Shown in pieces: positions 40,626 to 49,200 of a stretch of 64,000 nt of DNA. The stretch spans positions 21,268-85,267 of the forward strand of contig JAEDIJ010000006.1 in NCBI GenBank assembly GCA_016292515.1, in the 5' to 3' direction. The notes under the pieces are model-generated. The model worked only from the letters and a program-made list of their open reading frames with translations, was not told where the DNA came from and searched no databases. A program made the translations under genes and the position numbers. This DNA comes from Victivallaceae bacterium. GTDB lineage: Bacteria; Verrucomicrobiota; Lentisphaeria; Victivallales; Victivallaceae. Position 1 is the stretch's first letter. Each line of letters starts with the position of its first letter.

Positions 40626-41921
40626 ATGAAAAAATTGATACAGGCATTGGGGAAATGCGCTGTCGTCGGCGTTGTCGGGACAGCCTCCGTTACCGCCGGA
40701 GAAAATTGGCGGAATTGGACGCGGGAGGAACTCTTTGCCATTCCGGAGATCCGGAGCGATGCCGGCTTTGAGCAATACCGTGTGCAAAATGCGGAATCCT
40801 TTCTTATCGAAGGACTTCCGACTGAGGACGGACGCAAGACGTTTGCTTACGGTTATCTCACCAAGCCCTCCGGCGAACCGCCCCGCGAGGGATGGCCCGC
40901 CGTGGTGCTGTATCACGGCGGCGGCGGTACGGCTTTCGCCGAATACGCCAAAGCGTGGAGCCGCCGCGGATACGTCGCGATCACCGTCGATCATTACGGT
41001 CAGTTGCCGGATACGTCGGTGCGTCGTCCCGATCGTCCGGTGTTGCCCCTGTCCTGGGCGGGGATGGCGCCGCGGCCTTTTCTCACCGAAGCCAGTGAAA
41101 ATTTCGACGCTGAAATGCGTTGTCTCTGGATCCGCAACGCGGTCGCGCTTTTGGCGCATTGCCACACTTATTTGCTCCAATTGCCGTATGTAGACCCCCG
41201 CAGAACCGGCTTGCTCGGCATTTCGTGGGGGAGCGTGATGGGGAGCATCCTCTGCTCGCTCGACCGGCGTTTCGCCTTTGCGGTCTTTTGCTACGGTTGC
41301 GGATATTTCGGGGAGGGCGAAGATATGCGGCGTTTCCACAAGTTTGCAGGCGCACCGTGGGAACCGGAAAACTTCATCCCAGAATTGCAGACGCCGTGCT
41401 ACTGGATCATCGGGACGAACGATATGGCGTTTGAACTTCCCTGCTGGCAAAAAAGCGTCGATAATGCTCCCGGTACGCGGGGAATGTCCATCGTTCCCGG
41501 CATCGACCACGCGCACACCGGGTGGCTGTACGGTATGACCTTCCGTTTCGCCGACAGTCAGACCGGAAAAAATTGCGCGCCGCCGAGGCTCGGCAAAAAC
41601 GTGATCGACGGCGACGCCGTTTCGGCGGAGATTTTGGAGCAGGGGGAGGGGATCAAACGTGCGGAACTTTGCTATACGTTGGAGTCTGATATAACTTCCT
41701 CGTGTCAATGGCATACCGCGCCCGCGACGGTTGAGGGCGGTCGCGTTTGCGCCCGGCTTCCGCAGGGCGCGCAGACGTTTTTCCTCAACGCTTACGACCG
41801 GACGGAGCCGCGCGAATGGAAGTGGTCGGACGAGGAAAAAAATCATCTGCCGAACTACGATCAGACCTATTCCGGCAATGAATTGTGGCCCGCGAGTTCC
41901 CCCTACACGAAATTGAAATAA
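40626..41921 (+). CDS. Secreted alpha/beta hydrolase
   Basis: A 431-residue hydrolase with an N-terminal signal peptide (about 1-24, ending ASVTAGE). YHGGGGTAFAEY provides the oxyanion-hole region, GISWGSVMG is the nucleophile elbow, and the His of PGIDHAHTGW probably completes the triad. A beta-rich C-terminal stretch follows the fold. It resembles dienelactone-hydrolase/acetyl-xylan-esterase-like enzymes, so de-esterification of a carbohydrate is a reasonable guess. GAGG lies ~10 bases before the ATG. It stands alone upstream of an AraC regulator on the same strand. Confidence 0.85.
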   Translation: MKKLIQALGKCAVVGVVGTASVTAGENWRNWTREELFAIPEIRSDAGFEQYRVQNAESFLIEGLPTEDGRKTFAYGYLTKPSGEPPREGWPAVVLYHGGGGTAFAEYAKAWSRRGYVAITVDHYGQLPDTSVRRPDRPVLPLSWAGMAPRPFLTEASENFDAEMRCLWIRNAVALLAHCHTYLLQLPYVDPRRTGLLGISWGSVMGSILCSLDRRFAFAVFCYGCGYFGEGEDMRRFHKFAGAPWEPENFIPELQTPCYWIIGTNDMAFELPCWQKSVDNAPGTRGMSIVPGIDHAHTGWLYGMTFRFADSQTGKNCAPPRLGKNVIDGDAVSAEILEQGEGIKRAELCYTLESDITSSCQWHTAPATVEGGRVCARLPQGAQTFFLNAYDRTEPREWKWSDEEKNHLPNYDQTYSGNELWPASSPYTKLK

Positions 41922-42000
41922 AGCAAAGCCGCCTTTCGCGTTTCGGCTTGTCGGTTGAGCAAAAACCGCAAGAATTGTTCCCTTTTCGCAATTTTTGCTT

Positions 42001-42029
42001 TTGGTTTTCTGAAAAATTTGCGATATATT
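42001..42029 (+). promoter_or_regulatory. Promoter of the AraC-family gene
   Basis: TTGGTT (42001-42006), 17-base spacer, TATATT (42024-42029). Confidence 0.6.
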
Positions 42030-42081
42030 ATTTCCCGTAGTCCGCAATTACAAGTGTCCGGCAAGGGAGATTTTTATAACG

Positions 42082-42966
42082 ATGGCTTCCGGTAAACCCG
42101 ATTTACTGCCGCTTATGGCGACGCCGATTTGCCGTCTCATCGCGACGGGATTGCCGCTGCCGGAAAAAATCCGGGTATCGTCCCCCGGCAGAAGTCATTC
42201 GCATCCGATGCGGGAAATTTTCTTTCAATTGCAGGGCGAAGTCCGCTATATGCTCGACGGCAACTATTATCGCATCAAAGCGGGCGACGCCGTTTTTATC
42301 GACTCCCGGCAGGAACACGGCATTTACTTTTTTTCGGAGGAACGCAACGTCCGGCAATTGTGGATCTGGTTGGAACGCAAAGAGATACGGACGGTCGTGA
42401 TCTCTTTGGATGACCGGGGCGAGATCGGCTACGATTTCTTTTACACCGGCGGCGTTTCTCCTGTCCTCCAAGCGTTGCAAAGCAACTGGGACGCCGTTTC
42501 TTCGGGCGAGATCAGAAGTCCATTATGGCAAAAGTACACGTTGCAGGCGTCGCTCGAACTGCTTTTGTGTGACGTCGCGCGCTCGATGATGAATGAGGAA
42601 TTTTTTCAGTCGTACAAGCAGAATGAAAACGTCATCGAGTTTCTGAAAAACTACATCGACGGCAATCACGGTTGCAATTGCTCCCTTGCCCGGCTGGAAA
42701 AACTGACCGGGTATTCCCGCTATCATTTGAGTCATCTCTACCGCGATTGTTGCGGCAAGACGATCGGAAATGCCGTAAACGAAGCGAGGATGCGCTATCT
42801 GGTGCGGGAAAATTGGAGCGTCGGCGCCAAGGAGGTCGCGGAAAAACTCGGTTTCGCCTCGGTGGCGACTTTCCGGCGGTGGAAGCGGCTCAACCGCGAG
42901 TTGGAAATGGTCATCCGGCATCAGCAGCACTCCGCCGAATCCGAAGCGAAAGAAAAGGAAAATTGA
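42082..42966 (+). CDS. AraC-family regulator with cupin sensor
   Basis: A 294-residue regulator. The first ~100 residues form a cupin-like ligand domain (HSHPMREIFFQLQGEVRYML, GDAVFIDSRQEHGI), and the last ~100 hold the two AraC helix-turn-helix motifs (CSLARLEKLTGYSRYHLSHL; SVGAKEVAEKLGFASVATFR). These proteins usually activate nearby sugar genes on binding a sugar, so the hydrolase upstream or the secreted-protein family around it are likely targets. GGGAG is ~13 bases before the ATG. Confidence 0.9.
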   Translation: MASGKPDLLPLMATPICRLIATGLPLPEKIRVSSPGRSHSHPMREIFFQLQGEVRYMLDGNYYRIKAGDAVFIDSRQEHGIYFFSEERNVRQLWIWLERKEIRTVVISLDDRGEIGYDFFYTGGVSPVLQALQSNWDAVSSGEIRSPLWQKYTLQASLELLLCDVARSMMNEEFFQSYKQNENVIEFLKNYIDGNHGCNCSLARLEKLTGYSRYHLSHLYRDCCGKTIGNAVNEARMRYLVRENWSVGAKEVAEKLGFASVATFRRWKRLNRELEMVIRHQQHSAESEAKEKEN

Positions 42967-42985
42967 TGTTTTCCCCAAGTTTTTC

Positions 42986-43399
42986 ATGGATCCAAGAAAC
43001 TGGTTGAAAATCGTTTTTGCCGGGGTGTCCTGCGCCCTGACGCTCGCGGCAAAAGAAGTGGTCGTCGAAGCGGAAAATTTCACCGATCCCGGTCCCTGGC
43101 AGAGCGTCAACGAAGTGCTTTCTTTCGGAATGCCTTTCATCCGCGAAACGCCATTCGGGACGATGTGGATTTCCGACAAGGGCGGCGTGTTTTTCTGCTG
43201 GCACGGCGTGAAAGACTTCAAAGCGGTCATTCCGGGAAATTTCGTCGCCGACCGCGTTTTCTGCGACGGCAAAACGACGAATCATATCCCGTCTGTCCGG
43301 CGGATTTGCGCCGTCATCGGAAAAAGGGCGGGGAATATCCTTTTTACAGTTGACTTTTTATGCGGGAAAAAGTATATTCTCTCCCGTCACAACGGATAA
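42986..43399 (+). pseudogene. Internally deleted relative of the 1070-residue secreted protein
   Basis: A 137-codon frame that joins a signal peptide and EVVVEAENFTDPGPWQ (like the N-terminal domain start YRIEPEFFSNQGAW) straight to LSFGMPFIRETPFGTMWISD, which matches the C-terminal domain of the protein at 50913-54125 (LDFGMPFIRATDCGTTWINE). About 900 residues of middle are missing. The end has no homology and runs over the promoter of the next gene. A decayed copy is the simplest view, though a short secreted product is possible. Confidence 0.65.
43350..43378 (+). promoter_or_regulatory. Promoter of the RNase II/R gene
   Basis: TTGACT (43350-43355), 17-base spacer, TATATT (43373-43378), located inside the tail of the preceding remnant. 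Confidence 0.75.
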
Positions 43400-43415
43400 A
43401 AAAAGGAAGTTTATT

Positions 43416-45254
43416 TTGAATACCGGAGCATTGGTCATTTATCACGGCAAAAGCGCGCAGATCACCGCCGTCAACGGCGAAAAGATCGAGATCCGCATCG
43501 AGGGCGGCGCGACGAAAAGCGTCCGTCCGAAAGACGTCGAATTTCTTCATCCGGGGCCGGTCGGCAGTCTGCCGCCGCCGGAAATGCCGGAGCCTGATTT
43601 TGCGCTTCTTGCGGAACTTATCGCGGACGAAAAAACAAGTTTCGCCGAATTCACACAACTTGCCTACGACAAAAACGATGCCGCTTGTGCTTATGCCGCG
43701 TATCGTTGTTTGCAGGAAAAACTCTACTTCACGGGAAGCGTCGCCGACGGTGTCACGGCATTGCCGGAAGATGAGGTTTCCGCCCGTCTTGCCGCCTTGC
43801 GCGAAAAGGAAAATCAGCGTCAGGAGCGCGAGGCGTTTCTGGAACGCATCCGCAACCAAAGCGTGACGCAGGAAGATTTCCCGAAGTTGCGGGAGATCGA
43901 AGCGGTCGCGCTCGGCGAAGCCGCCAACAGCCGGTTGTTGCGCGATCTGGAAATCGAGGCGATGCCGGAAAAAGCGCATCGCCTTTTGCTGGATCTCGGC
44001 GTCTGGGATCTTTTACGCGATCCGTGGCCGTCGCGGCTGGGGGCGGAAATGTGCAAGGTCGAGTTGCCGCTCCGTGCGTCGCGCGAAATCAGCCGCACCG
44101 ACCTCACGGCGATGCGCGCGCTCGCGATCGACAATGAGGGGAGCAACGATCCCGACGATGCGGTAAGTTTTGCCGACGGTCTCTTGTGGGTGCACGTCGC
44201 CGATCCCGGTTGCGCGATCGATTTTGGCGATGAGATCGATCTCGAAGCGCGCGACCGCGGTTCTTCCAGTTATCTGCCGGAAAAAGTGACGGGAATGTTA
44301 CCCGATGAAGCGCGTCTTCGTTTCGGATTGGGGTTGCAGGAAACGTCGCCGGCACTTTCTTTCGGCATCGAGATCGACGATCAGGGAGAAGCGGTGCTGA
44401 AAGATATGGTGCTTTCGACGATCCGCGTCGAGCGTTTCACCTACGAGGGCGCCGCCGCGATCTGGGAGGAGTCGCCGTTGCGGGAGATCCGTGAAGCGTT
44501 GGAGCGTTTCCGGCTCCGCCGCGAAGCCAACGGCGCGTTTTTCCTGCGTCTGCCGGAAGTCGATATCAAGGTCATCGACGGAGAAGTGAAACTTTTCCCG
44601 TCTCCCGTTACTCCGGAGCGGGAAATCGTCGCCAATGCGATGCTCGCCGCGGGGCAGGCGGTCGCCCGCCGCATGGCGGAGGAGGGTGTCGCGTTTCCTT
44701 TTGTCACGCAGGCTCCGCCGGAAATCGACGTGCGCGGTACTTCGCTGCCGGAAATGTACGCCTTGCGCCACAATGCGGCGGCGAGCGTCGTCGAACTTAC
44801 CCCCGGCAAGCATTCGGGATTGGGGTTGGAGCCTTATTGCCGCGTCACAAGTCCCTTGCGCCGTTACGCCGATCTTTTGGCGCATTACCAGTTGCACCGC
44901 CTGCTTGAAGGTAAAACGCCGCTTTCCGTCGAGGAAATGGAAAAAGCGATCACGCCGAGCGAAAACGCTTCCGGCATCCGCCGGAAATTGGAGCGTTACG
45001 CCGACGAGTATTTTCTGATGGTCTATCTACTTGCTCATCCCGAATGGGAAGGGGAGGGCGTGGTCATCGACAAGCAGTCTGACCGCTTCGTCATCGCGAT
45101 CGCGGATCTCGCCTATGAATACAAAAGCCGTTATCAGGGAAATTTCAAGATCGGCGACACGGTGCGTCTGAAACTGGTTTCCGCCGATCCGGTAACGCTG
45201 AAAAGCGTTTTTCACTTCGCCGTTTCGCCGATGCTGAAAGAGCCTTCTGCATAG
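43416..45254 (+). CDS. RNase II/RNase R family exoribonuclease
   Basis: A 612-residue 3'-5' exoribonuclease. The RNB domain begins ALAIDNEGSNDPDDAVSF with the four metal-binding Asp residues, continues HVADPGCAIDFGDEIDLEA and YLPEKVTGMLPDEA, and ends with the conserved RVTSPLRRYADLLAHYQL. An N-terminal small domain and a C-terminal S1-like strand region are short. It degrades structured or unstructured RNA. The start is TTG at 43416, 5 bases after AAAAAAAGGAAG; no in-frame ATG fits, and upstream codons lie on the promoter. It converges with the next gene, overlapping its end by 43 bases. Confidence 0.9.
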   Translation: MNTGALVIYHGKSAQITAVNGEKIEIRIEGGATKSVRPKDVEFLHPGPVGSLPPPEMPEPDFALLAELIADEKTSFAEFTQLAYDKNDAACAYAAYRCLQEKLYFTGSVADGVTALPEDEVSARLAALREKENQRQEREAFLERIRNQSVTQEDFPKLREIEAVALGEAANSRLLRDLEIEAMPEKAHRLLLDLGVWDLLRDPWPSRLGAEMCKVELPLRASREISRTDLTAMRALAIDNEGSNDPDDAVSFADGLLWVHVADPGCAIDFGDEIDLEARDRGSSSYLPEKVTGMLPDEARLRFGLGLQETSPALSFGIEIDDQGEAVLKDMVLSTIRVERFTYEGAAAIWEESPLREIREALERFRLRREANGAFFLRLPEVDIKVIDGEVKLFPSPVTPEREIVANAMLAAGQAVARRMAEEGVAFPFVTQAPPEIDVRGTSLPEMYALRHNAAASVVELTPGKHSGLGLEPYCRVTSPLRRYADLLAHYQLHRLLEGKTPLSVEEMEKAITPSENASGIRRKLERYADEYFLMVYLLAHPEWEGEGVVIDKQSDRFVIAIADLAYEYKSRYQGNFKIGDTVRLKLVSADPVTLKSVFHFAVSPMLKEPSA

Positions 45255-45745
45255 TAGCGGATCTTCATTTTTCCGCGAATCGCTTTGCCGACGGAATAAC
45301 AGAAAACTTTTTCTCTCGGTTCAAAAATGATCTCGTGTTTCGGCATTGCGTTGGGGGCGAGGAGGCTGACATTGTTCACGACCGCCTGCGGTCCGAGCCG
45401 GCAGACGTTGCCGTTGGCGTCATAGGTCGCCCACGCGAGGGACTGCGAGCCGGCGCAGGCGCGGAATTCGACGCGTTTGAGGTTGCCGATTTGGATCTCG
45501 AAGACCAGATTGTTGGGGTCGTCGGCAAATCTTCCGTCGGACAGAATGACCATTCCGCAATTGGATTGGCGTTCCCGGATGCCCCTGCCGATGTGACCGG
45601 ACGGTGCTGTTTTTTCATTATCCTGCTTCCGGTTGACATAAACCGTGCGCGGCGAGACAACGTAATTCGTGTCGACGGTACGCTCGGTCGCCATTGCGGC
45701 GACGAGTGCGGCAAGCGTGAATAAAACGCAGAATTTTTTCATCAT
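45212..45745 (-). CDS. Secreted hypothetical protein
   Basis: A 177-residue protein with a signal peptide (MMKKFCVLFTLAALVAAMA). The mature part is beta-rich with NCGMVILSDGRF and LAWATYDANGNVCRL, and has no family I recognise. It may be a small extracellular binding domain. GGGAG precedes the double ATG; either may start translation. The last 43 bases overlap the end of the convergent RNase gene. Confidence 0.7.
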   Translation of the reverse strand: MMKKFCVLFTLAALVAAMATERTVDTNYVVSPRTVYVNRKQDNEKTAPSGHIGRGIRERQSNCGMVILSDGRFADDPNNLVFEIQIGNLKRVEFRACAGSQSLAWATYDANGNVCRLGPQAVVNNVSLLAPNAMPKHEIIFEPREKVFCYSVGKAIRGKMKIRYYAEGSFSIGETAK

Positions 45746-45873
45746 ATTTTCTCCCGAAGTAAATACGCCATAACATAATTCACCATATCGTCAAATGCAA
45801 ATCGCAATGCGTTTTTTTTGACTTTCTTTCAAAGTCACCGTTTGGTTTTTTTGTGAAACATACCAATTGCGCA

Positions 45874-45902
45874 TTGACAAATCGTTGTTTTCGCGTTAAT
45901 TT
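45874..45902 (+). promoter_or_regulatory. Promoter of the stand-alone N-domain gene
   Basis: TTGACA (45874-45879), 17-base spacer, TAATTT (45897-45902). Confidence 0.55.
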
Positions 45903-45961
45903 AAGCAATATGGGATGAAAACGGTTCCGCTGATTTCAAAAACAAACGAGGAAAAAGAGAA

Positions 45962-46477
45962 ATGAAAAAACTGCTCTGTCTGATGGCGTTGGTTTCCGGT
46001 GTGCTCGGTGCGGCGGAATTCCGCATTGAGGGAAACAATATGGACTATGATGAGGGGTGGCGAAAAGGCGTCGGCGGCGGTACCGGCGGCTCCATTCTCT
46101 ACGCTCCCACCAAAGGTTTGAAAGCGACGGGTGCTTACGCGATCCCCACCGCCGGCAAATATGTGGTCTGGGTCCACGGCGATACCCACAACGAGGGTTG
46201 GCGCAAAGCGCAGATCAAGATCAACGGTGTTCCTGTCGGCAAATTCGGCGACGATAAGATCAAAGGTTTCACGAAGCCGACTTTTTACTGGAAAAAAATG
46301 TTGCTTCCGCTTGAAGTCAAAACGGATGGCGAAGTGGTCAAGGTCGAAGTCGTTTCCCTTTCCAGCAACGCCCGTTTCGACAGCATCGTGCTCAGCAGTA
46401 CGCCGGATTTCACCCCCGTCGGCAAGACCGACGCCGAGATCGAGGAGATCGCCGAAGAACTTGAATCCGGCGAATAA
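45962..46477 (+). CDS. Secreted stand-alone sugar-binding-like domain
   Basis: A 171-residue secreted protein: signal peptide 1-17 (ending LGAAE), then a single beta-sandwich-like domain. It aligns with residues ~19-150 of the 1070-residue protein: AEFRIEGNNMDYDEGWRKG with AEYRIEPEFFSNQGAWKRS, KYVVWVHGDTHNEGWRKAQI with EYCVWVRTLSFNGNSRKCKI, and RFDSIVLSSTPDF with RIDSIILTTDANF. The shape suggests carbohydrate binding, not proven. A short acidic tail follows. It has its own promoter, a GAGG ribosome site and a strong terminator. Confidence 0.8.
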   Translation: MKKLLCLMALVSGVLGAAEFRIEGNNMDYDEGWRKGVGGGTGGSILYAPTKGLKATGAYAIPTAGKYVVWVHGDTHNEGWRKAQIKINGVPVGKFGDDKIKGFTKPTFYWKKMLLPLEVKTDGEVVKVEVVSLSSNARFDSIVLSSTPDFTPVGKTDAEIEEIAEELESGE

Positions 46478-46493
46478 TTCCGGTTTTTTCCTG

Positions 46494-46541
46494 AAAAAAG
46501 GGCTGTCGCAAAACCATTTCGGTTGGCGACGCCCTTTTTTT
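46494..46541 (+). terminator. Terminator of the N-domain gene
   Basis: Arms AAAAAAGGGC.GTCGC and GCGAC.GCCCTTTTTTT around CAAAACC...GGTTG; 17 bases after the stop. It would work in both directions. Confidence 0.85.
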
Positions 46542-46951
46542 ATCGGTATTTCAACATTTTTGTCGCGCGACAGGGCAACTGCGTTGTCATCTCTGACGGA
46601 CTTTTACGGACAAAACCGACATCAACGGACAAAACGGACGCGTCATCCTTGCGTAATTTGTCATTTGTTTCGCGGCTTTGTCCGCGAGACAAACATTGGC
46701 GCGGGGAGTGTCGCAGATCATGCAGTCGGGCGGGCGGAGCGTAAAGCGGAGCATTAGCCCGCGTGGGACGCAGGTCTATTTGCAGTAACAAAACAGACGA
46801 GCCCGCGGAGATTTGCGGGGACATTCGTTTAGAGTGCGGACAAAGCGCAAGTTCCGCAAATATCTGCGGCAGGTACAGATCCCGCCCGTGGCGGGCGCCC
46901 GGGGAGTTGAGAGGGCGCGGCGTGAGCGCCCTCTCGCTCCCATCGCATCTA
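46542..46951. other. Structured non-coding gap
   Basis: About 410 bases without a credible gene. It holds the second 55-base dispersed repeat (46576-46630), a long-range stem (CCCGCGGAGATTTGCGG at 46802 with CCGCAAATATCTGCGG at 46854), and hairpins CCCGCC/GGCGGG (46881-46894) and GAGGGCGC/GCGCCCTC (46911-46933). Confidence 0.5.
46576..46630 (-). repeat. Dispersed intergenic repeat, copy B
   Basis: Inverse copy of 3280-3334 with a few substitutions. Confidence 0.75.
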
Positions 46952-47848
46952 TTACTTCCCGGAAGCGGAAACACTTCGGAATGTCCGCAGAAACGTTTTC
47001 AGCACCGCCGACGGATTGGCTTTTTTCCAGATGACCGCTTCCGGAAGTGTTACGTCGCAATCTTCCAGCGGCAGAAAGACGAGTTCGGGGAAACGCTTCT
47101 GAAACGCGGCGGGGACGATCGAAACGGCATTGAGGTCGTCGAGCAAGCGTAAAATCGTCATCAGACTTGTCAACTCCGTGCGGACTTTGGCGACGAATCC
47201 CGCTTTTTGACACGCCGCGTCGATCACGTCGCGCAGGGTACGGGATTCCTTGCGGCCGACGAGCAGAAAATAATCGTTTTTCAGTTCCGCGAGCCGGATG
47301 GATTTCCGGTTGTGCAAGGGGTGTTTCGGCGGCAGGACGGCGGCAAGGGGTTCCGCCGCGATCTGGTGACAGGCGAGTTCTCCGTCGCGCCCCGGATAGA
47401 TGCGCAGAAATCCGGCATCGAGCTGATCGTTTTGCACGAGTTCGTAGATCGTTTCGCTCGGCAACTCTTTCAGATGGAGATGGATAGCGGGATAATTGCA
47501 ACTGATTTCGTGAAAGGTGTGCAACAATTGGGCGAGATTCAGTGCCGACGGATTGAAGCCGATATTCAGAATACCGGATTCGCCGCGGGAAGCGGCTTTG
47601 ACCTTTTCCAGCGCGCTCCGCTCGGTGCGGAGCAGGTTTTTCGTCTGCTCGACCAGTTCTTCACCCGCCGGAGTCAGGGAAACTTTCCAACGGTTGGAGC
47701 GGTCAAAGAGTTTGCAGTTGAATTCGCGTTCCAATATCTTGATGTGATTGCTCAAAACCGACTGCGCCATATTGAATTCCGCCGCCGTCTGCGAGAAGTG
47801 GAGCGTTTCGCTCAAACGCAAAAAATACTTCAACCGTTGAATTTCCAT
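46952..47848 (-). CDS. LysR-family transcription regulator
   Basis: A 298-residue regulator with the LysR winged helix at the N-terminus (LKYFLRLSETLHFSQTAAEF, then AQSVLSNHIKILEREF) and a two-lobed co-inducer domain from about residue 90. It is divergent from the operon at 48937-54125, with a 17-base palindrome in the shared gap, so it very likely controls that operon. The inducer is unknown. Confidence 0.92.
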   Translation of the reverse strand: MEIQRLKYFLRLSETLHFSQTAAEFNMAQSVLSNHIKILEREFNCKLFDRSNRWKVSLTPAGEELVEQTKNLLRTERSALEKVKAASRGESGILNIGFNPSALNLAQLLHTFHEISCNYPAIHLHLKELPSETIYELVQNDQLDAGFLRIYPGRDGELACHQIAAEPLAAVLPPKHPLHNRKSIRLAELKNDYFLLVGRKESRTLRDVIDAACQKAGFVAKVRTELTSLMTILRLLDDLNAVSIVPAAFQKRFPELVFLPLEDCDVTLPEAVIWKKANPSAVLKTFLRTFRSVSASGK

Positions 47849-47884
47849 AAATCAATCTCTTTAACTGTTTGAATTTGCTTATAA

Positions 47885-47901
47885 GATAGATTGTATCTAT
47901 C
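47885..47901. promoter_or_regulatory. Probable LysR operator
   Basis: GATAGA-TTGTA-TCTATC, a perfect 6-base inverted repeat fitting the LysR T-N11-A box. The -35 box of the rightward promoter lies inside it. Confidence 0.55.
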
Positions 47902-47918
47902 AAATTGTCAAGTATATT
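47891..47918 (+). promoter_or_regulatory. Promoter of the LysR-flanked operon
   Basis: TTGTAT (47891-47896), 16-base spacer, TATATT (47913-47918). The predicted transcript begins at leader copy 1. Confidence 0.6.
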
Positions 47919-47921
47919 ATG

Positions 47922-47969
47922 ATTGTTTTCACTGACGAAAACGATATCGACAACAATCCGGAGGAGAAT
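47922..47969 (+). repeat. Duplicated operon leader, copy 1
   Basis: A 48-base sequence with the core ACTGACGAAAACGATATCGA, matched at 48886-48933 with about two substitutions and two single-base gaps. This copy lies directly downstream of the promoter and runs into the IS66 remnant. Confidence 0.85.
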
Positions 47970-48188
47970 GTGATTCGGCCAATCGCTTTGGGAAGAAAGA
48001 ACTGGCTATTTGCCGGCAGTGAAGAAGGCGGTGCAAATTTGGCGGTACTGGCCAGCCTGGCTGCGACTTGCCATCGGAACAATGTGAACTTCCGCAAATG
48101 GCTGAATCATGTCCTGATTGCTTTGCCGGATACTCCAATTTCGCAAGTCAGCAACTTGTTGCCGCACTTGTGCAATGGGGATGACTAA
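47940..48188 (+). pseudogene. IS66 transposase C-terminal remnant
   Basis: The frame encodes DIDNNPEENVIRPIALGRKN, WLFAGSEEGGANLAVLASL and NHVLIALPDTPISQVSNLLP, which match the C-terminus of IS66 TnpC (usual IDNNxxENxIRPxALGRKNWLFAGS). Only ~80 residues remain, with no DDE core, TnpA, TnpB or inverted repeats, so it is not active. An ATG at 47919 could allow a short peptide but no function is expected. Confidence 0.85.
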
Positions 48189-48203
48189 CCGCTTACAGAT
48201 GAA

Positions 48204-48899
48204 ATGGAAAATTTGAATGACCGGAACGAGGAGCGGCTGGCGGTGGCCCTTGCACTGAGTGCCGTCGGCGGCTTCCTCGACATATACACCTATCTGTTCC
48301 GCGGGGGCGTGTTCGCCAACGCGATCACGGGAAACATCGTGCTTCTTGGCCTTCGGCTGGCGATGCGCGAATGGGCGGGTGCGGCGAAATGCCTCGTCGC
48401 CATCCTGGCATACGCGCTTGGCATCCTCTGCGCCGGGGTTATCGGTCAGATGGACCGGGGCGGACGCGGGACGGCGAGGCACCGAGGCGTCCTCCTGGCG
48501 GAGAGCGTCCTGCTCCTGGGCGTCCATCTGCTTCCATCCGCCTTACCCGACTTCCTCTCCAATGCGGCCGTCGCCTTTGTCTGCGCCCTGCAGGTGCAGA
48601 CATTCCGGCGGGTCGCCGGACTCCCGTTCGCCTCCACGATGTGCACCGGGAACATGAGAAGCGGCTCCGAGGAGCTTCTGCTCGCCGTTCTCCGGCGGGA
48701 GACGTCCCATGCGGTCAACTCGCTGCGCTATTTTGGGGTCATCCTGTCCTTCATCCTCGGTGCGGGCGGCGGAAGCCTCCTTTTCATGAGATTCGGCCCG
48801 AATGTGTTCCTGCTTGCGCCCCTGGCCCTTTTCTCCGTGGTGCTCGCACTGCGGCGCTGGGAGTCCGACGCCCCCTCCCCGGAACATTGTTTTTACTGA
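48204..48899 (+). CDS. DUF1275 (YoaK-like) membrane protein, probably acquired
   Basis: A 231-residue membrane protein with about six hydrophobic segments. The family motifs are clear: AVGGFLDIYTYLFRGGVFAN, AITGNIVLLG, and FASTMCTGNMRSGSE. Function is unknown; the family is a putative transporter. Codon use differs from neighbours, with more CTG, CTC, CGG, GCC and GAG and fewer GAA and TTG. Its last codons (EHCFY and stop) are formed by leader copy 2, so the gene end was created by the joining event. No clear ribosome site precedes the ATG at 48204. Confidence 0.88.
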   Translation: MENLNDRNEERLAVALALSAVGGFLDIYTYLFRGGVFANAITGNIVLLGLRLAMREWAGAAKCLVAILAYALGILCAGVIGQMDRGGRGTARHRGVLLAESVLLLGVHLLPSALPDFLSNAAVAFVCALQVQTFRRVAGLPFASTMCTGNMRSGSEELLLAVLRRETSHAVNSLRYFGVILSFILGAGGGSLLFMRFGPNVFLLAPLALFSVVLALRRWESDAPSPEHCFY

Positions 48900-48933
48900 C
48901 GAAAACGATATCGACAACAATTCAGGAGGAAAT
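48886..48933 (+). repeat. Duplicated operon leader, copy 2
   Basis: Second copy of the 48-base leader. It carries the AGGAGG ribosome site of the PQ-loop gene, and its first bases supply the DUF1275 stop codon. Confidence 0.85.
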
Positions 48934-48936
48934 AAA

Positions 48937-49200
48937 ATGTCGGTTTTTGAAGCGATGATGCTGGTTTGTTTCGGATTCAGTTGGCCGATGGCGATCTACA
49001 AGACGCTGACGGCAAAAAGTCACGGCGGCAAAAGCACGGCTTTTTCCGCGTTGATCCTGCTCGGTTATCTCGCCGGAATGGCGCATAAAGTCGTCAATGA
49101 TTTCAACTGGGTTTTTTATCTTTACCTCATCAATACGCTGATGGTGGGCTTCGACCTCGTGATGACGATGATCTATCAGCATCGGGAAAAGGAAAAATGA
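48937..49200 (+). CDS. Small PQ-loop/SemiSWEET-like membrane protein
   Basis: An 87-residue membrane protein with three hydrophobic helices: FEAMMLVCFGFSWPMAIYKT, FSALILLGYLAGMAHKVVND and FYLYLINTLMVGFDLVMTMI. The short loop FSWPMAIYKT...GGKSTAF resembles the PQ-loop repeat of SemiSWEET sugar transporters, with WP in place of PQ. Sugar export or uptake is a guess. AGGAGG in leader copy 2 lies ideally before the ATG. It overlaps the next gene by 4 bases. Confidence 0.75.
   Translation: MSVFEAMMLVCFGFSWPMAIYKTLTAKSHGGKSTAFSALILLGYLAGMAHKVVNDFNWVFYLYLINTLMVGFDLVMTMIYQHREKEK

Noticed and set aside
47919..48188. 89-codon frame after the LysR-flanked promoter as a functional leader peptide
   Set aside because: Its sequence is the C-terminus of an IS66 transposase, so it is treated as a remnant.
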